Notes under the pieces: model-generated
Told to the model about the DNA's origin: nothing
The model's database searches: none
What the model saw: only the letters and a program-made list of their open reading frames with translations
Part shown: in pieces, positions 43,265-53,318 of the stretch
Layout: each line of letters begins with the position of its first letter
Position numbering within the stretch: position 1 is the first letter of the stretch
Assembly (NCBI GenBank): GCA_018064475.1
Contig: JAGHVD010000068.1
Location: 1-63,730, forward strand
DNA length: 63,730 bases
Reading direction: 5' to 3'
DNA from: Candidatus Scatonaster coprocaballi
GTDB lineage: Bacteria; Bacillota; Clostridia; Saccharofermentanales; Saccharofermentanaceae
Position numbers and translations under genes: made by a program

Positions 43265-45715
43265 TTACTTCAATTCTGCGATGGTCACACCATCTTCGCC
43301 TTCTCCGAACGTTCCCAGTCGATACGACCTTACTCGTCTGTCCTTCTTCAGGAACTGATCAACTGCCGCGCGCAAGGCTCCGGTTCCTTTACCATGAACG
43401 ATACGTACGTCCGAGATATTACTCAGTACACAATCATCCAGATAACGGTCCAAAGCCGAACAGGCTTCGTCTACCGTCATACCCAGAAGTTGGATCTCCG
43501 GCATCATGGCGGACTTCTTCGCCATGCGCAAGGAATCGGCACGAGAAACATTGCTCTTTCTCGCTGTTTTTCGATCTTGTGGTGCAGATCGCTTCACTTC
43601 CTCCTTCTTCGGATAACGAAGTGAATCCGCAGGCACGGTAAGCTTCAGAGAACCGGAAGACAAGATGCAGTTACCCTTGCTGTCCGGACCTTTGAGGATG
43701 ATACCGGTTACATCCAGTTTAGGTGAATAATATAGTCCGCCTTCGCGGATCTTGTCCGGTTTCTCACCCGGAATCTCCTTCACAAATTCATCTGCACCTT
43801 CCTCGGCATCAATGTCAGAAAGTCCCGCGCGTAGATTATTACGGATTGCACGCACCTTGCGCTCTGCTTCATGGGAATTCTCCATCTTCTGCAGTTCTTT
43901 GATCTCATCCAGAAGCGTATCTGCTTTCTCCAGTACTTCCTCCAGCATCTCGCGTTTTTCTTCACGCGCCTGCGCCAGCACTCTCTTTCTCTCTTTCTCA
44001 ATCTGCTTCCGCTGAACTTCAAGATCCTCCGACTGTTTCTGGATCTGGTCCTTCAGATCCGCCATCTCCTGTTGAATCTTCTCACTTTCGCGGTTATGAC
44101 GTTCAGCAGAAGAAAGTAGTTCTTCTACTTTCAGACTCTCCTCCGAAAGGATACTCTGCGCAGCCTCAATAATGGATGGAGAAAGTCCGAGTTTCCTTGA
44201 AATCACGAAAGCATTACTGACGCCCGGAAGACCGATCATCAGTCGGTAGGTCGGTGACAGTGTCTCGGTATCGAATTCGCAGCAAGCGTTCTCTACGCCT
44301 TCCTGTTCCACTGCGTAAGCTTTCAATTCTTTATAGTGGGTCGTGGCAACTGTGACGGCACCTTTTTTCCTACACTCATCCAAAATCGCGATGGCAAGCG
44401 CAGCGCCTTCCGTCGGGTCCGTACCACTTCCCAGTTCATCTACCAACACCAAAGATGTTTTCTTCGTCAATTTCAGGATTTGAACAAGATTGGTCATATG
44501 CGCCGAGAAAGTAGACAAACTCTGTTCGATACTCTGCTCATCACCGATATCTGCCAACACTTTGGTAAAAGTGGACACTTCTGAATTCTCGAGGCAAGGA
44601 ATGAATAGTCCTGCCATGGCCATCAGTGTAATCAGGCCGCACGTCTTCAAGGATACTGTCTTACCGCCGGTATTCGGGCCGGTAATGACCAAAGTTCGAT
44701 AGTCCGTACCAACCGAGAAATCGATCGGCACCACTCTCTCCTTATCGATCAGCGGATGTCGTGCACGATGAAGCACGATGCGTCCGTCCTGATTCATGAT
44801 CGGTCGGGAAGCATCCAGTTCCAGTGCGAACTGTGCCTTGGCCTGCATGAAATCAATGTGTCCAACGAGTTCGATATCCATCAGAAGTTCGTTCTTGCTG
44901 ATGGCTACTTTCCCGCTAAGAATGCCCAGAATACGATTGATCTCTTCTTGTTCTGCCGCCGTCCACTCACGAATCTTATTGTTTAGTTCGACAACTGCCA
45001 TCGGTTCTATGAATAGTGTTTGTCCGGAAGCAGAGGTATCGTGTACCACGCCGGGTACTTCGCTCTTTTTCTCCGGTCTTACCGGCACACAGTAACGACC
45101 GTCACGGATTGTAACCAGCTGATCTTGCAGGGCTTGTGGATTCTTTCGAATCAGTCGTTCCAATATCTCACGGATGCTACTTTGCGCATCACGGATCTGT
45201 CTTCGAATCGCGTAGAGTTCATTACTTGCGCGATCATTCATCTCATTCTCGCCGGTAATCGCTGAAGAGATCTCCTTCTCCAGTGACGTCAACGGCACCA
45301 GAAGTTTCAGTTCTGCCAACAGACGATGAGTAGAAGGATCCAGATCGATATTCTCCGGCTTCACCTGAGCAAGCCGTTCTACTGTTCGCAGGAACTGGGC
45401 AATATTCAGAAGATGCTTCATGGTCAATGTTGCACCGGTATCCGAGAACTTCACCGCATCCCGGATATCGTTGACCCCACCGAGCGGAAGTGTACCTTCT
45501 TTGACCAGAAACGTAAGTGTATCTTGTGTTTCCTGTTGCCATCCTTCGACCAATTCCAGATCAGATGTCGGAAGTAGCGTATAGCAACGTTCACGCCCGT
45601 ATACTGTACGAGCGTGCTGAACTAATCTATCGAGTATCTTGTCATACTCCAAGATGGAAAGAGAGCGGCCGCGGACTAGTTTTCTCGTAGCCTCTTCTTC
45701 AAATGTGGTATACAT
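43265..45715 (-). CDS. mutS2: Endonuclease MutS2
   Basis: MutS-family ATPase with a Smr nuclease domain; roles known in the family are suppression of recombination and splitting of collided ribosomes. The N-terminal core and clamp (1 to about 310) are followed by the ATPase domain with GPNTGGKTVSLKT, the Walker B LVDELGSGTDPTEG and the ATTHYKELK motif, then a Glu/Lys-rich coiled coil (about 515-640) and the Smr domain at the C-terminus with VRIVHGKGTGALRAAV. Length 816. Start ATG with AGAGGAG upstream, 11 bases after pfkA. Confidence 0.97.
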   Translation of the reverse strand: MYTTFEEEATRKLVRGRSLSILEYDKILDRLVQHARTVYGRERCYTLLPTSDLELVEGWQQETQDTLTFLVKEGTLPLGGVNDIRDAVKFSDTGATLTMKHLLNIAQFLRTVERLAQVKPENIDLDPSTHRLLAELKLLVPLTSLEKEISSAITGENEMNDRASNELYAIRRQIRDAQSSIREILERLIRKNPQALQDQLVTIRDGRYCVPVRPEKKSEVPGVVHDTSASGQTLFIEPMAVVELNNKIREWTAAEQEEINRILGILSGKVAISKNELLMDIELVGHIDFMQAKAQFALELDASRPIMNQDGRIVLHRARHPLIDKERVVPIDFSVGTDYRTLVITGPNTGGKTVSLKTCGLITLMAMAGLFIPCLENSEVSTFTKVLADIGDEQSIEQSLSTFSAHMTNLVQILKLTKKTSLVLVDELGSGTDPTEGAALAIAILDECRKKGAVTVATTHYKELKAYAVEQEGVENACCEFDTETLSPTYRLMIGLPGVSNAFVISRKLGLSPSIIEAAQSILSEESLKVEELLSSAERHNRESEKIQQEMADLKDQIQKQSEDLEVQRKQIEKERKRVLAQAREEKREMLEEVLEKADTLLDEIKELQKMENSHEAERKVRAIRNNLRAGLSDIDAEEGADEFVKEIPGEKPDKIREGGLYYSPKLDVTGIILKGPDSKGNCILSSGSLKLTVPADSLRYPKKEEVKRSAPQDRKTARKSNVSRADSLRMAKKSAMMPEIQLLGMTVDEACSALDRYLDDCVLSNISDVRIVHGKGTGALRAAVDQFLKKDRRVRSYRLGTFGEGEDGVTIAELK

Positions 45716-45726
45716 ATTCTCCTCTT

Positions 45727-46776
45727 TTATGTGAGAAGCTTCGATCTCTCCAGGTCTTCCATGGAAATGGTCTTCTGAAGAGACAGACCTTCCTCAATAT
45801 CTACATCTGTGATTTCACCGTTCTTGTAGACCACGAGACGGTTCATCTTCTTATTCTTGATGCACTCAATGGCGTGAACACCCATAAGGCTTGCCATCGT
45901 ACGGTCACGAAGTGTCGGACTGCCGCCACGTTGCAGGTGACCTAGGATAGTCGGACGAGACTCAATCTCGGTTGCTTCTTCAATTTGCTTCGCAATTTCC
46001 GTAGCACTACCGGCACCTTCGGCCACGATTACGATATAATGACGCTTTCCCTTATTGCGGCAAGCAAGGATCGTTCGAACGACCTCATTAATATCCCATG
46101 GCTGTTCCGGAAGAAGAATGATCTCCGCACCGGTTGCAATACCAACATTCAGTGCAATATAGCCGGCATGACGACCCATGACCTCAATGACACTACAACG
46201 TTCATGAGAGGAAGCCGTATCACGAAGCTTGTCGATAGCCTCCATGGCCGTATTCATCGCTGTATCAAAGCCAATGGTGTACTCTGTGCAAGCAACATCG
46301 TTATCAATGGTTCCAGGAATACCAATAACCGGAATGCCGATACGGGCCAGATCTCTTGCACCGCGGAAAGAACCGTCTCCGCCGACTACGACCATACAGT
46401 CTACGCCAAAGACCTGACACATCTTTGCGCCCTGAAGAACGCCCTCCGGTGTCTCGAAGCTCTTCGATCTTGCGGTCATCAAGAATGTACCGCCGCGCTG
46501 GAGAGTCTCCGATACATCACGGGAACCCAGCTCCTTGATCTCACCTTTCCAAAGTCCGTGGTAACCACGGGTCACACCCATCATCTTATATCCTGAATTG
46601 ATACCTGCGCGAATAATTGCACGAATCGTCGCGTTCATACCCGGAGCATCACCTCCGGATGTCAGTACCGCAATGCCATGCACATCCGGTTCCTGGCTTG
46701 CATCAATATTGTCATAATTCTTCGCCTTCATCTCTTTCAGATTCGGAAGGTTACCATTCGTATATTCTTCAAACAT
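45727..46776 (-). CDS. pfkA: ATP-dependent 6-phosphofructokinase
   Basis: Committed step of glycolysis: fructose 6-phosphate plus ATP to fructose 1,6-bisphosphate. The ATP loop TSGGDAPGMNATIRA, the ATP-type motif GGDGSFRGA (the Gly marks ATP rather than pyrophosphate use), the catalytic GTIDND and the substrate motifs VMGRHAGYIA and HLQRGGSPT are all present. The protein carries about 32 extra N-terminal residues before the usual start (HGIAVLTSGG); the upstream ATG has GAGGAG nine bases ahead, so the extension seems real. Sits between dnaE and mutS2, as pfkA-dnaE pairs do in many Firmicutes. Confidence 0.96.
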   Translation of the reverse strand: MFEEYTNGNLPNLKEMKAKNYDNIDASQEPDVHGIAVLTSGGDAPGMNATIRAIIRAGINSGYKMMGVTRGYHGLWKGEIKELGSRDVSETLQRGGTFLMTARSKSFETPEGVLQGAKMCQVFGVDCMVVVGGDGSFRGARDLARIGIPVIGIPGTIDNDVACTEYTIGFDTAMNTAMEAIDKLRDTASSHERCSVIEVMGRHAGYIALNVGIATGAEIILLPEQPWDINEVVRTILACRNKGKRHYIVIVAEGAGSATEIAKQIEEATEIESRPTILGHLQRGGSPTLRDRTMASLMGVHAIECIKNKKMNRLVVYKNGEITDVDIEEGLSLQKTISMEDLERSKLLT

Positions 46777-46843
46777 CTCTATTTTCTCCTCATGACCGTG
46801 CGGATTTTCTATGCCCAGTCCACCTTACATTATACCAAAGCAA

Positions 46844-49800
46844 TTAAAACAGTGAAATATTCTCGACACCGAATTCATCAGCAAATATCTTGCAAGTTTC
46901 TCTGCTCCATTCGACAGAATACTCAGAAGGCAGTTTCACGACGCGTTTCTCTCCCATCACCGCAACATATACAGGTACATTTCCCCGAAAATATGCACAG
47001 GTTGCAAGGAGGCGCTTATAACCCGCATCTTCCGTCGTTCCAAAGTGACGAATGGCGAGCTTGATTTGTGCCGGTGCACTGTTATTCTTGGGTGCCGGCT
47101 CGGAGGAAGGATTCTGCGTCACATTCTCAGTCTGCCCAGGCGTAGAAGAAGGTCTTTCGTCCTTCTGATTCTCCGAAGTATTCGATGACTTACGTGGACC
47201 GTTATATGGATAATTGATATACTCTCGTCCTCTCGGCGCAGGAAGCTGACACAACGGTTCATCATCTCGGCTGAGTGCCACGCAATCCTCCAGAAGAAGC
47301 TTCACTTCATCCTCATCGATCTGCACCACGCCACGAATCAACAGTGCTTTGGCCGACTGAATGACTGCACCGTAACGAGCAAAGGTCTCTGAGAATACTG
47401 TCACTTCGTATTCTCCGTACAAGTCTTCCATTCTTAAGAAGCAGATCACCTTGCCGCTCTTCGTCGTCTTCTGTGTCCGGCTGGTCACGATACCCGCCAT
47501 CCGAACGCGCTCACGTTCCTTCAGCACTCGACCACTTCCGGTACTCTCGCCCAAAGTCATGAGGAAAGAAGTGCTATCGGTATCCGTAGTCTCCGATAGT
47601 GCTTTCTTATAGTTATCCAGCGGATGTCCGGACACATAGATGCCAAGCATTTCCTTCTCTTTGGTCAGACGCTCCTCCAGCGAAAATTCATTCACATTCG
47701 GCAAGACCGGTTCATCCTGAGCCATCGCTTCATCTGGATTCATCAGGCTGAAGATCGAAATCTGCCCTTCCATCTCATTTCGTTTGGTGGACGAAAGACG
47801 ATTCAAATACGGTTCAGCCGCGCCCAACATCTTCGATCTTGGGATTCCAAATTCATCCAACGCCGAAGCATAGATCAGGCTTTCAATCATTTTCTTATTG
47901 ATTTCCAGTTTGTCACTTCTTCTCAAGAAATCTCCAAAAGAAGTAAAATCACCATTTACCTCACGGTCGACAACAAGCTTCTCTACCGCATTAGCCCCGA
48001 CATTCTTGACAGCTGTTAATCCGATACGAATAGCCTTGTCTCCTTCGGTTGCAAATTGCACTTGGCTCTTTCCTACGGAAGGTGGAAGGATCGCAATTCC
48101 CATCTTCTTCGCACAAGCCGCATACCAAGCCAATTGCGCCTGATTGCCTAGGAAACTGTTCAACATGGCCGCCATGAATTCCGTCGGGTAATGGACTTTC
48201 AGATATGCGGTAAAATAACCCACCACCGCGTAGGCGGCCGCATGGGATTTGTTGAAGGCATAGCCGGCAAACTGAGTCACATCGTCGAAGATCTTTCTCG
48301 CGACAGGTTCCGGCACCCCATTTGCTATGGCACCGGCAACTTCTCGACCTTTCTCGTCTTTACCACCGTAGATGAATGTCTGACGGTATTTCTCCATCAT
48401 GGAGGCTTTCTTCTTTGCCATGGCTCGTCGTATATTATCGGACTGGCCCATGGAGAATCCAGCAAGATCTCTTACGATCTGCATGACCTGTTCCTGATAG
48501 ATCATGCATCCGTATGTCATATTCAGAATCGGCTCGAGAAGCGGATGATCATACTTGATCGAAGATGGATCATGGCGAGCCGCAACATACTTCGGAATCT
48601 GATCCATCGGACCCGGACGATAAAGCGAAATCCCTGCGATAATATCTTCCAGTGAAGATGGCTTCAGGTCCATCATGAAAGAGGTCATTCCAGAACTTTC
48701 AAGTTGGAATACACCCTCCGTATCTCCTCGAGAGATCATCTCATACACCATGGGATCATCCATCGGAATATGATCGAAGTCGATCTCTATGCCTTGGTTG
48801 GCTAGAACCATCTGTGCCGTGTCCTGCAGAACCGTTAAGGTTCTAAGTCCAAGGAAGTCGAACTTAAGAAGACCTATCTCTTCCGAATTGGCCTTAGCAA
48901 ACTGTACGACCACCGACTCATCATTCTTGGAAAGCGGTGCTATCTCAGTCAATGGTACCGCTGAGATGATGACACCGGCGGCATGGGTAGAAGCATGCCT
49001 CGGCATCCCCTCGAACAACAGGGCTGTATCTACGACCTTACGAACTATGTCGGAGTTATCGTATTCTGCTTTCAGTTCAGGGGAGCCCTTCAGCGCATCC
49101 TCAATCGTAACACCCAACCCATTCGGAATCAGTTTACAGATCCGGTCACTCTCGCCGTATGGTACATCCAATGCACGGGCCACATCTTTAATACAGGCTT
49201 TCGCGGCAAGCGTTCCGAAGGTAATTACCTGTGCCACGCGTTCTTCGCCATATTTACGCGTCACATAGTCAATCACTTCCTGACGTCTGACATAACAGAA
49301 ATCCACATCAAAGTCAGGCATACTGACACGTTCGTTATTGAGGAAACGCTCGAAGATCAAGCCATATCGAATCGGATCGATGTTGGTGATCTGTAGCGCA
49401 TAGGCCACCAGAGAACCCGCACCGGAGCCACGTCCAGGTCCTACCATGATGCCGTTCTCTTTGGCATAGTGGATGAAGTCCCAGACGATCAAGTAATAAT
49501 CGGTATATCCCATCGAGGTGATGACAGACATCTCGTATTCTGCACGGTCATAATATTGCTTGATGAGTTCCCCGTCCGTGCAATCGGCCAGCCGTCGCGC
49601 CAACCCTTCTTCACACAGATGGCGCAGATACTCTTCCGCATCCGCATAATCCAGCGGTACCTCATATGCAGGAAGATGGATCTGATTGAACGTATACTCC
49701 GCATGACACATACTGGCAATCTTGGTGGTGTTCTCGATTGCAGAGGGAACAGAAGCAAAATAAGTTCTCATCTCGGCTTCAGACTTGATATAGAATTCAT

Positions 49801-50533
49801 TACCGGGCATGCGCATACGATCCGTATCGCTCATGCGCTTGCCGGTCTGCATACAAAGCAGGACTTCATGCGCATCTGCATCTTCTTTGTACATATAGTG
49901 ACAGTCATTCGTCGCAACCAGCGGAATGCCGGTCTCATTTGAAAGTCGGATCAGATGTGCATTCACTTTCGCCTGTTCCGGCATCTGATTACTCTGAATC
50001 TCTAAGTAGTAGTTTCCACGCCCGAAAACACGGTCATACCATAAGGCCGTCTCCTTCGCCTCAGCAAACTCATTACGAAGAACATGAGTGGCTACCTCAC
50101 CAGATACACAAGCAGACAGCGCAATCAAGCCTTCCGAATACTTCTCAAGAATCTCGTGATCGACTCGCGGTTTGTAATAGTACCCTTCTGTAAAACCAGC
50201 AGATACCAGTCGGTTGAGATTGGTAAGACCTGTATCATTCTTGGCAAGGAGGACCAGATGATAGTAATTGCGGTCTTCCGGTTCTTTCATGAAGCGTCCG
50301 CGAGGTGCCACATAGACTTCGCATCCAATGATCGGATGGATGCCTTCTTCCTTCATGGCCTTATAAAACTCGACCGTGCCGTACATGACGCCGTGATCTG
50401 TAATGGCGCAGGAAGTCATCCCCAATTCTTTCAATCGGGCAGCTAATCGCTTGATACGGATGGCACCATCCAACAGGCTGTACTCTGTATGTAAATGCAG
50501 ATGAACGAATCCTTGCGAAATCTCCTCGGCCAT
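46844..50533 (-). CDS. dnaE: DNA polymerase III alpha subunit DnaE
   Basis: Replicative-type DNA polymerase of family C. The PHP domain opens with VHLHLHTEYSLLDGAIRI; the palm carries MPDFDVDF at about residue 400 with two catalytic Asp; the HhH, OB-fold (REMLGIYVSGHPLDNYKKAL region) and C-terminal domain follow. A Ser/Pro/Gln-rich linker of about 50 residues (near residues 1125-1175) separates the OB fold from the last domain. Length 1229. It is DnaE, not PolC, since there is no inserted exonuclease. GAGG precedes the ATG. Downstream of uvrB (91-base gap) and upstream of pfkA. Confidence 0.97.
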   Translation of the reverse strand: MAEEISQGFVHLHLHTEYSLLDGAIRIKRLAARLKELGMTSCAITDHGVMYGTVEFYKAMKEEGIHPIIGCEVYVAPRGRFMKEPEDRNYYHLVLLAKNDTGLTNLNRLVSAGFTEGYYYKPRVDHEILEKYSEGLIALSACVSGEVATHVLRNEFAEAKETALWYDRVFGRGNYYLEIQSNQMPEQAKVNAHLIRLSNETGIPLVATNDCHYMYKEDADAHEVLLCMQTGKRMSDTDRMRMPGNEFYIKSEAEMRTYFASVPSAIENTTKIASMCHAEYTFNQIHLPAYEVPLDYADAEEYLRHLCEEGLARRLADCTDGELIKQYYDRAEYEMSVITSMGYTDYYLIVWDFIHYAKENGIMVGPGRGSGAGSLVAYALQITNIDPIRYGLIFERFLNNERVSMPDFDVDFCYVRRQEVIDYVTRKYGEERVAQVITFGTLAAKACIKDVARALDVPYGESDRICKLIPNGLGVTIEDALKGSPELKAEYDNSDIVRKVVDTALLFEGMPRHASTHAAGVIISAVPLTEIAPLSKNDESVVVQFAKANSEEIGLLKFDFLGLRTLTVLQDTAQMVLANQGIEIDFDHIPMDDPMVYEMISRGDTEGVFQLESSGMTSFMMDLKPSSLEDIIAGISLYRPGPMDQIPKYVAARHDPSSIKYDHPLLEPILNMTYGCMIYQEQVMQIVRDLAGFSMGQSDNIRRAMAKKKASMMEKYRQTFIYGGKDEKGREVAGAIANGVPEPVARKIFDDVTQFAGYAFNKSHAAAYAVVGYFTAYLKVHYPTEFMAAMLNSFLGNQAQLAWYAACAKKMGIAILPPSVGKSQVQFATEGDKAIRIGLTAVKNVGANAVEKLVVDREVNGDFTSFGDFLRRSDKLEINKKMIESLIYASALDEFGIPRSKMLGAAEPYLNRLSSTKRNEMEGQISIFSLMNPDEAMAQDEPVLPNVNEFSLEERLTKEKEMLGIYVSGHPLDNYKKALSETTDTDSTSFLMTLGESTGSGRVLKERERVRMAGIVTSRTQKTTKSGKVICFLRMEDLYGEYEVTVFSETFARYGAVIQSAKALLIRGVVQIDEDEVKLLLEDCVALSRDDEPLCQLPAPRGREYINYPYNGPRKSSNTSENQKDERPSSTPGQTENVTQNPSSEPAPKNNSAPAQIKLAIRHFGTTEDAGYKRLLATCAYFRGNVPVYVAVMGEKRVVKLPSEYSVEWSRETCKIFADEFGVENISLF

Positions 50534-50624
50534 AATCCTTCCTCATTCTTCCCAATCCGACCTATGTCATGTCGGTCGCGCGTATCTTGGCCACGATGCC
50601 TCGAAGCATTCGCGCCATCTTCTA

Positions 50625-52646
50625 TTATGCATCCCCGAGCTTACCTTTGACAATGACCAATAGGTCACGGAGTCTGGCCGCCTCTTCGAAAGCCAATTCT
50701 TTCGCAGCCGCCTTCATATCCTTCTCCAGTTTCGCCGCAAGCTTGGTCAGTTCAGCAGTAGAAAGCTTCGTCTTCTTCTGATCAAGAAGCGCGGACAGAT
50801 TCTTCATCTCGATCTTCTCTTCTTCGCTGACCTCTTCAAATGTCTCCAGCACATCACGCACTTCCTTCGAAACGCTTCTCGGCGTGATGTGGTGATCCTC
50901 ATTGTACTTCATCTGGATCGCACGACGACGATTCGTCTCCGTTACTGCCTCGAACATGGAATCTGTCACTTCATCCGCATAGAAAATGACCTGTCCGTTT
51001 ACATTACGCGCTGCACGTCCAATCATCTGAATCAACGATCGCGTAGATCGCAAGAAGCCTTCCTTATCCGCATCCAGGATCATTAAGCGTGAGACCTCTG
51101 GAATATCCAGACCTTCTCTGAGCAGATTAATACCGACCAGCACATCGAACTCGCCCTTACGGAGCTGACGAAGAATCTTCATTCGTTCCACCGTATCGAT
51201 ATCAGAATGCAGATAATTGACACGGATATCTTCTTGCTTCAGGAAAGCCGTCAGGTCCTCGGCCATCTTCTTGGTCAATGTCAGGATCAATGCACGTTCG
51301 CCACGTGCCGTGGTCTGCCTGATCTCAGTCAGAATATCTTCCATCTGTCCTTCAACCGGTCGAATCGCAATCTCCGGATCCAGAAGTCCAGTCGGACGAA
51401 TGATCTGTTCTACAGTCTGATCGCTATGTTCCGCTTCATACTTCGATGGAGTTGCCGAAACAAAGATCGTCTGCCCCATCTTCTTCTCGAATTCTTCAAA
51501 CTTCAACGGACGGTTGTCGAATGCAGATGGCAGTCGGAATCCGTAATCGACAAGCGTAGTCTTACGGGAACGGTCGCCGTTATACATAGCGCCGATCTGC
51601 GGAACCGTCACGTGCGACTCATCGATCATGAGCAGGAAATCATCCGGCATAAAGTCCATAAGCGTGAATGGCGGCGTCCCTGGTGCACGAGCTGTCAGAT
51701 GACGCGAATAGTTCTCGATGCCCTTCACAAAACCTGTCTCGGTCAACATCTCCAAGTCATAGCGGGTACGCTGCTCCAAGCGGTAGGCTTCGATCAGTTT
51801 TCCAGCTTCACGAAGTTCCTTGAGACGCTCCTCTAACTCCGCTTCAATCGTCACAAGCGCTTTTTCCAACTTCGCCTTCGTTGTCGCGTAATGGGAAGCC
51901 GGGAAAATCACCGAATAATTTCTTGCAAAGACAACTTTGCCCGTGATGTGATGCACTTCCGTAATCTTCTCGATCTCATCACCGAAGAAGGTCACGCGGG
52001 TCAGAAGTTCTTCGGAAGACGGTGGGAAAATATCCAGCGTATCGCCCTTGACGCGGAAGGCGCCACGGGTAATCTCATAATCATTGCGGACATACTGAAG
52101 ATCGATCAGACGACTGATGACCTGGTCACGCGAGACATTCATGCCCACACGAAGGTTGACCATCAGGTCTCGATAATCCGAAGGGTCACCTAAACCGTAA
52201 ATGCAAGAGACGGTCGCGACCACAATGACATCACGGCGTTCCAGAAGTGAACTGGTCGCGCTATGACGCATGCGGTCGATCTCATCGTTAATGTCGCAAT
52301 CTTTCTCAATAAAAGTATCGGTCGAAGCGATATAGGCCTCCGGCTGATAGTAGTCGTAATAGGAAACAAAATACTCAACGGCATTCTCCGGAAAGAAGGC
52401 CTTGAATTCCGCCGTCAGTTGGGCGGCCAGCGTCTTATTCTGTGCAATGACCAGTGTCGGACGCTGCGTCTTCTCAATAATGTTCGCCATCGTGAAGGTC
52501 TTACCGGAACCGGTGACACCCAGAAGTGTCTGGCCACGCATTCCGGCATGAATACCTTCTACCAGTTTCTCGATCGCCTGCGGCTGATCTCCACTTGGCT
52601 CATATGGTGAATGAATGACAAATTTCTGATCTGTATTCTCTTGCAT
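50625..52646 (-). CDS. uvrB: UvrABC excinuclease subunit B
   Basis: Damage-recognition helicase of nucleotide excision repair. The helicase core has Walker A GVTGSGKT (about residues 43-50), the beta-hairpin segment [26 protein letters not shown] and the motif VI region MIGRAARN; the C-terminal UVR domain (about 630-665) binds UvrC. Length 673. AGGGTG precedes the ATG at 52646. First gene of a long transcript (uvrB-dnaE-pfkA-mutS2 and three more). A LexA-like box lies 20 bases upstream, in line with SOS control of uvrB in Firmicutes. uvrA and uvrC are not in the window. Confidence 0.98.
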   Translation of the reverse strand: MQENTDQKFVIHSPYEPSGDQPQAIEKLVEGIHAGMRGQTLLGVTGSGKTFTMANIIEKTQRPTLVIAQNKTLAAQLTAEFKAFFPENAVEYFVSYYDYYQPEAYIASTDTFIEKDCDINDEIDRMRHSATSSLLERRDVIVVATVSCIYGLGDPSDYRDLMVNLRVGMNVSRDQVISRLIDLQYVRNDYEITRGAFRVKGDTLDIFPPSSEELLTRVTFFGDEIEKITEVHHITGKVVFARNYSVIFPASHYATTKAKLEKALVTIEAELEERLKELREAGKLIEAYRLEQRTRYDLEMLTETGFVKGIENYSRHLTARAPGTPPFTLMDFMPDDFLLMIDESHVTVPQIGAMYNGDRSRKTTLVDYGFRLPSAFDNRPLKFEEFEKKMGQTIFVSATPSKYEAEHSDQTVEQIIRPTGLLDPEIAIRPVEGQMEDILTEIRQTTARGERALILTLTKKMAEDLTAFLKQEDIRVNYLHSDIDTVERMKILRQLRKGEFDVLVGINLLREGLDIPEVSRLMILDADKEGFLRSTRSLIQMIGRAARNVNGQVIFYADEVTDSMFEAVTETNRRRAIQMKYNEDHHITPRSVSKEVRDVLETFEEVSEEEKIEMKNLSALLDQKKTKLSTAELTKLAAKLEKDMKAAAKELAFEEAARLRDLLVIVKGKLGDA

Positions 52647-52665
52647 AAAGGCACCCTGTACTCAT

Positions 52666-52679
52666 CGAACATATTTTCG
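52666..52679. promoter_or_regulatory. LexA-like SOS box of uvrB
   Basis: CGAAC-ATAT-TTTCG on the plus strand, one base from the Gram-positive consensus CGAAC-N4-GTTCG. It lies directly downstream of the -10 element of the uvrB promoter and 20 bases before the start codon, the right place for repression of a DNA-repair gene. Confidence 0.6.
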
Positions 52680-52687
52680 TTTCAATC

Positions 52688-52716
52688 AGTATAGCACATC
52701 TTTATGCAAAGCGGAA
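52688..52716 (-). promoter_or_regulatory. uvrB promoter (extended -10)
   Basis: TATACT (52693-52688) preceded by TG (TGCTATACT) on the minus strand, a 17-bp spacer and a weak -35 TTCCGC (52716-52711). The 13-mer GTGCTATACTGAT recurs at the promoter before the phosphodiesterase gene (61570-61582). Confidence 0.55.
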
Positions 52717-52725
52717 CACTTTTTC

Positions 52726-52956
52726 TCAACTTGCGTAATCCACAACCAGAATTCTCTCGATCGGTACTCGGAATGCATCAGACAGCACGACCAGATTGTC
52801 GATGGTCGGCATGCAGACCCCTCTCTGCCACTTGTAGATTGCCTGTGGTGTCGCAAAACCGAAGAGATCCTGCAGGTCTCGTACAGACAATCCTGCATTC
52901 TCACGCAGTCTGATGATGTTACTTCCTGTTTCTTCCATGTTGATAATCGGCAGCAT
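52726..52956 (-). CDS. XRE-family transcriptional regulator
   Basis: A 76-residue single helix-turn-helix protein. The HTH covers about residues 7-62 (NIIRLRENAGLSVRDLQDLF, then ATPQAIYKWQRG as recognition helix), and a short C-terminal helix follows. Proteins starting MLPIIN and with AIYKWQRG are very common in Clostridia. I start at ATG 52956, with AGGAGG nine bases upstream; the frame extends 14 codons further. A strong terminator-like hairpin lies between it and the 47-codon gene upstream, so its expression may depend on read-through. Targets are unknown. Confidence 0.88.
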   Translation of the reverse strand: MLPIINMEETGSNIIRLRENAGLSVRDLQDLFGFATPQAIYKWQRGVCMPTIDNLVVLSDAFRVPIERILVVDYAS

Positions 52957-52978
52957 AAGATTTTTCCTCCTAATCGTA

Positions 52979-53017
52979 TAAAAAAACCGCTTTTCCAAAG
53001 TGTTTCGGAAAAGCGGT
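52979..53017 (-). terminator. Hairpin between small gene and XRE, attenuator-like
   Basis: ACCGCTTTTCC (53017-53007 on the minus strand) pairs with GGAAAAGCGGT (52996-52986) around a ten-base loop, followed by TTTTTTT. A textbook intrinsic terminator. It ends the 47-codon gene's transcript but lies only 23 bases before the XRE start codon, so the XRE gene would be expressed by read-through unless it has an unseen promoter. Confidence 0.9.
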
Positions 53018-53043
53018 CGTGTCGTTCCAATAAGTAGTGAAAC

Positions 53044-53187
53044 CTATATCATGTGGTGTTTCACTCCTGCTTTTCCATTATATATCGCAACAAATTTAGT
53101 AAGATAAACGTTATGTTTACCAGTGTTAAGTCGCATGGTCTCTGCGGCATTCATGTTATTCTTCATGTTATGCATCATAGTTCTCAT
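53044..53187 (-). CDS. Small protein of 47 residues, unknown
   Basis: A short frame from ATG 53187 to TAG 53044 with AGGAG ten bases upstream, its own promoter (CTGACA-17-TAAAGT) and a terminator 27 bases after the stop, which together argue for a real gene. The product is Met- and Asn-rich at the N-terminus (MRTMMHNMKNNMNAAETM) and basic and aromatic at the C-terminus, without a transmembrane helix. It precedes the XRE regulator. Function unknown; candidate roles are a small regulator or an XRE partner, neither supported by sequence. Confidence 0.6.
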   Translation of the reverse strand: MRTMMHNMKNNMNAAETMRLNTGKHNVYLTKFVAIYNGKAGVKHHMI

Positions 53188-53240
53188 TCGTGAAACACTC
53201 CTTTCGTTTAATCTTGTTCAGCTCATTTACTGATATTTGT

Positions 53241-53269
53241 ACTTTAGCACTCTTTCCAGCGTTTGTCAG
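53241..53269 (-). promoter_or_regulatory. Promoter of the 47-codon gene
   Basis: CTGACA (53269-53264), 17-bp spacer, TAAAGT (53246-53241) on the minus strand: five of six at -35, and the same -10 hexamer as the hrcA promoter. About 55 bases before the start codon. Confidence 0.6.
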
Positions 53270-53318
53270 TATACCGCAAGTATAATCTTGCACATATTTT
53301 GGTGAAATACCTTTGTGA

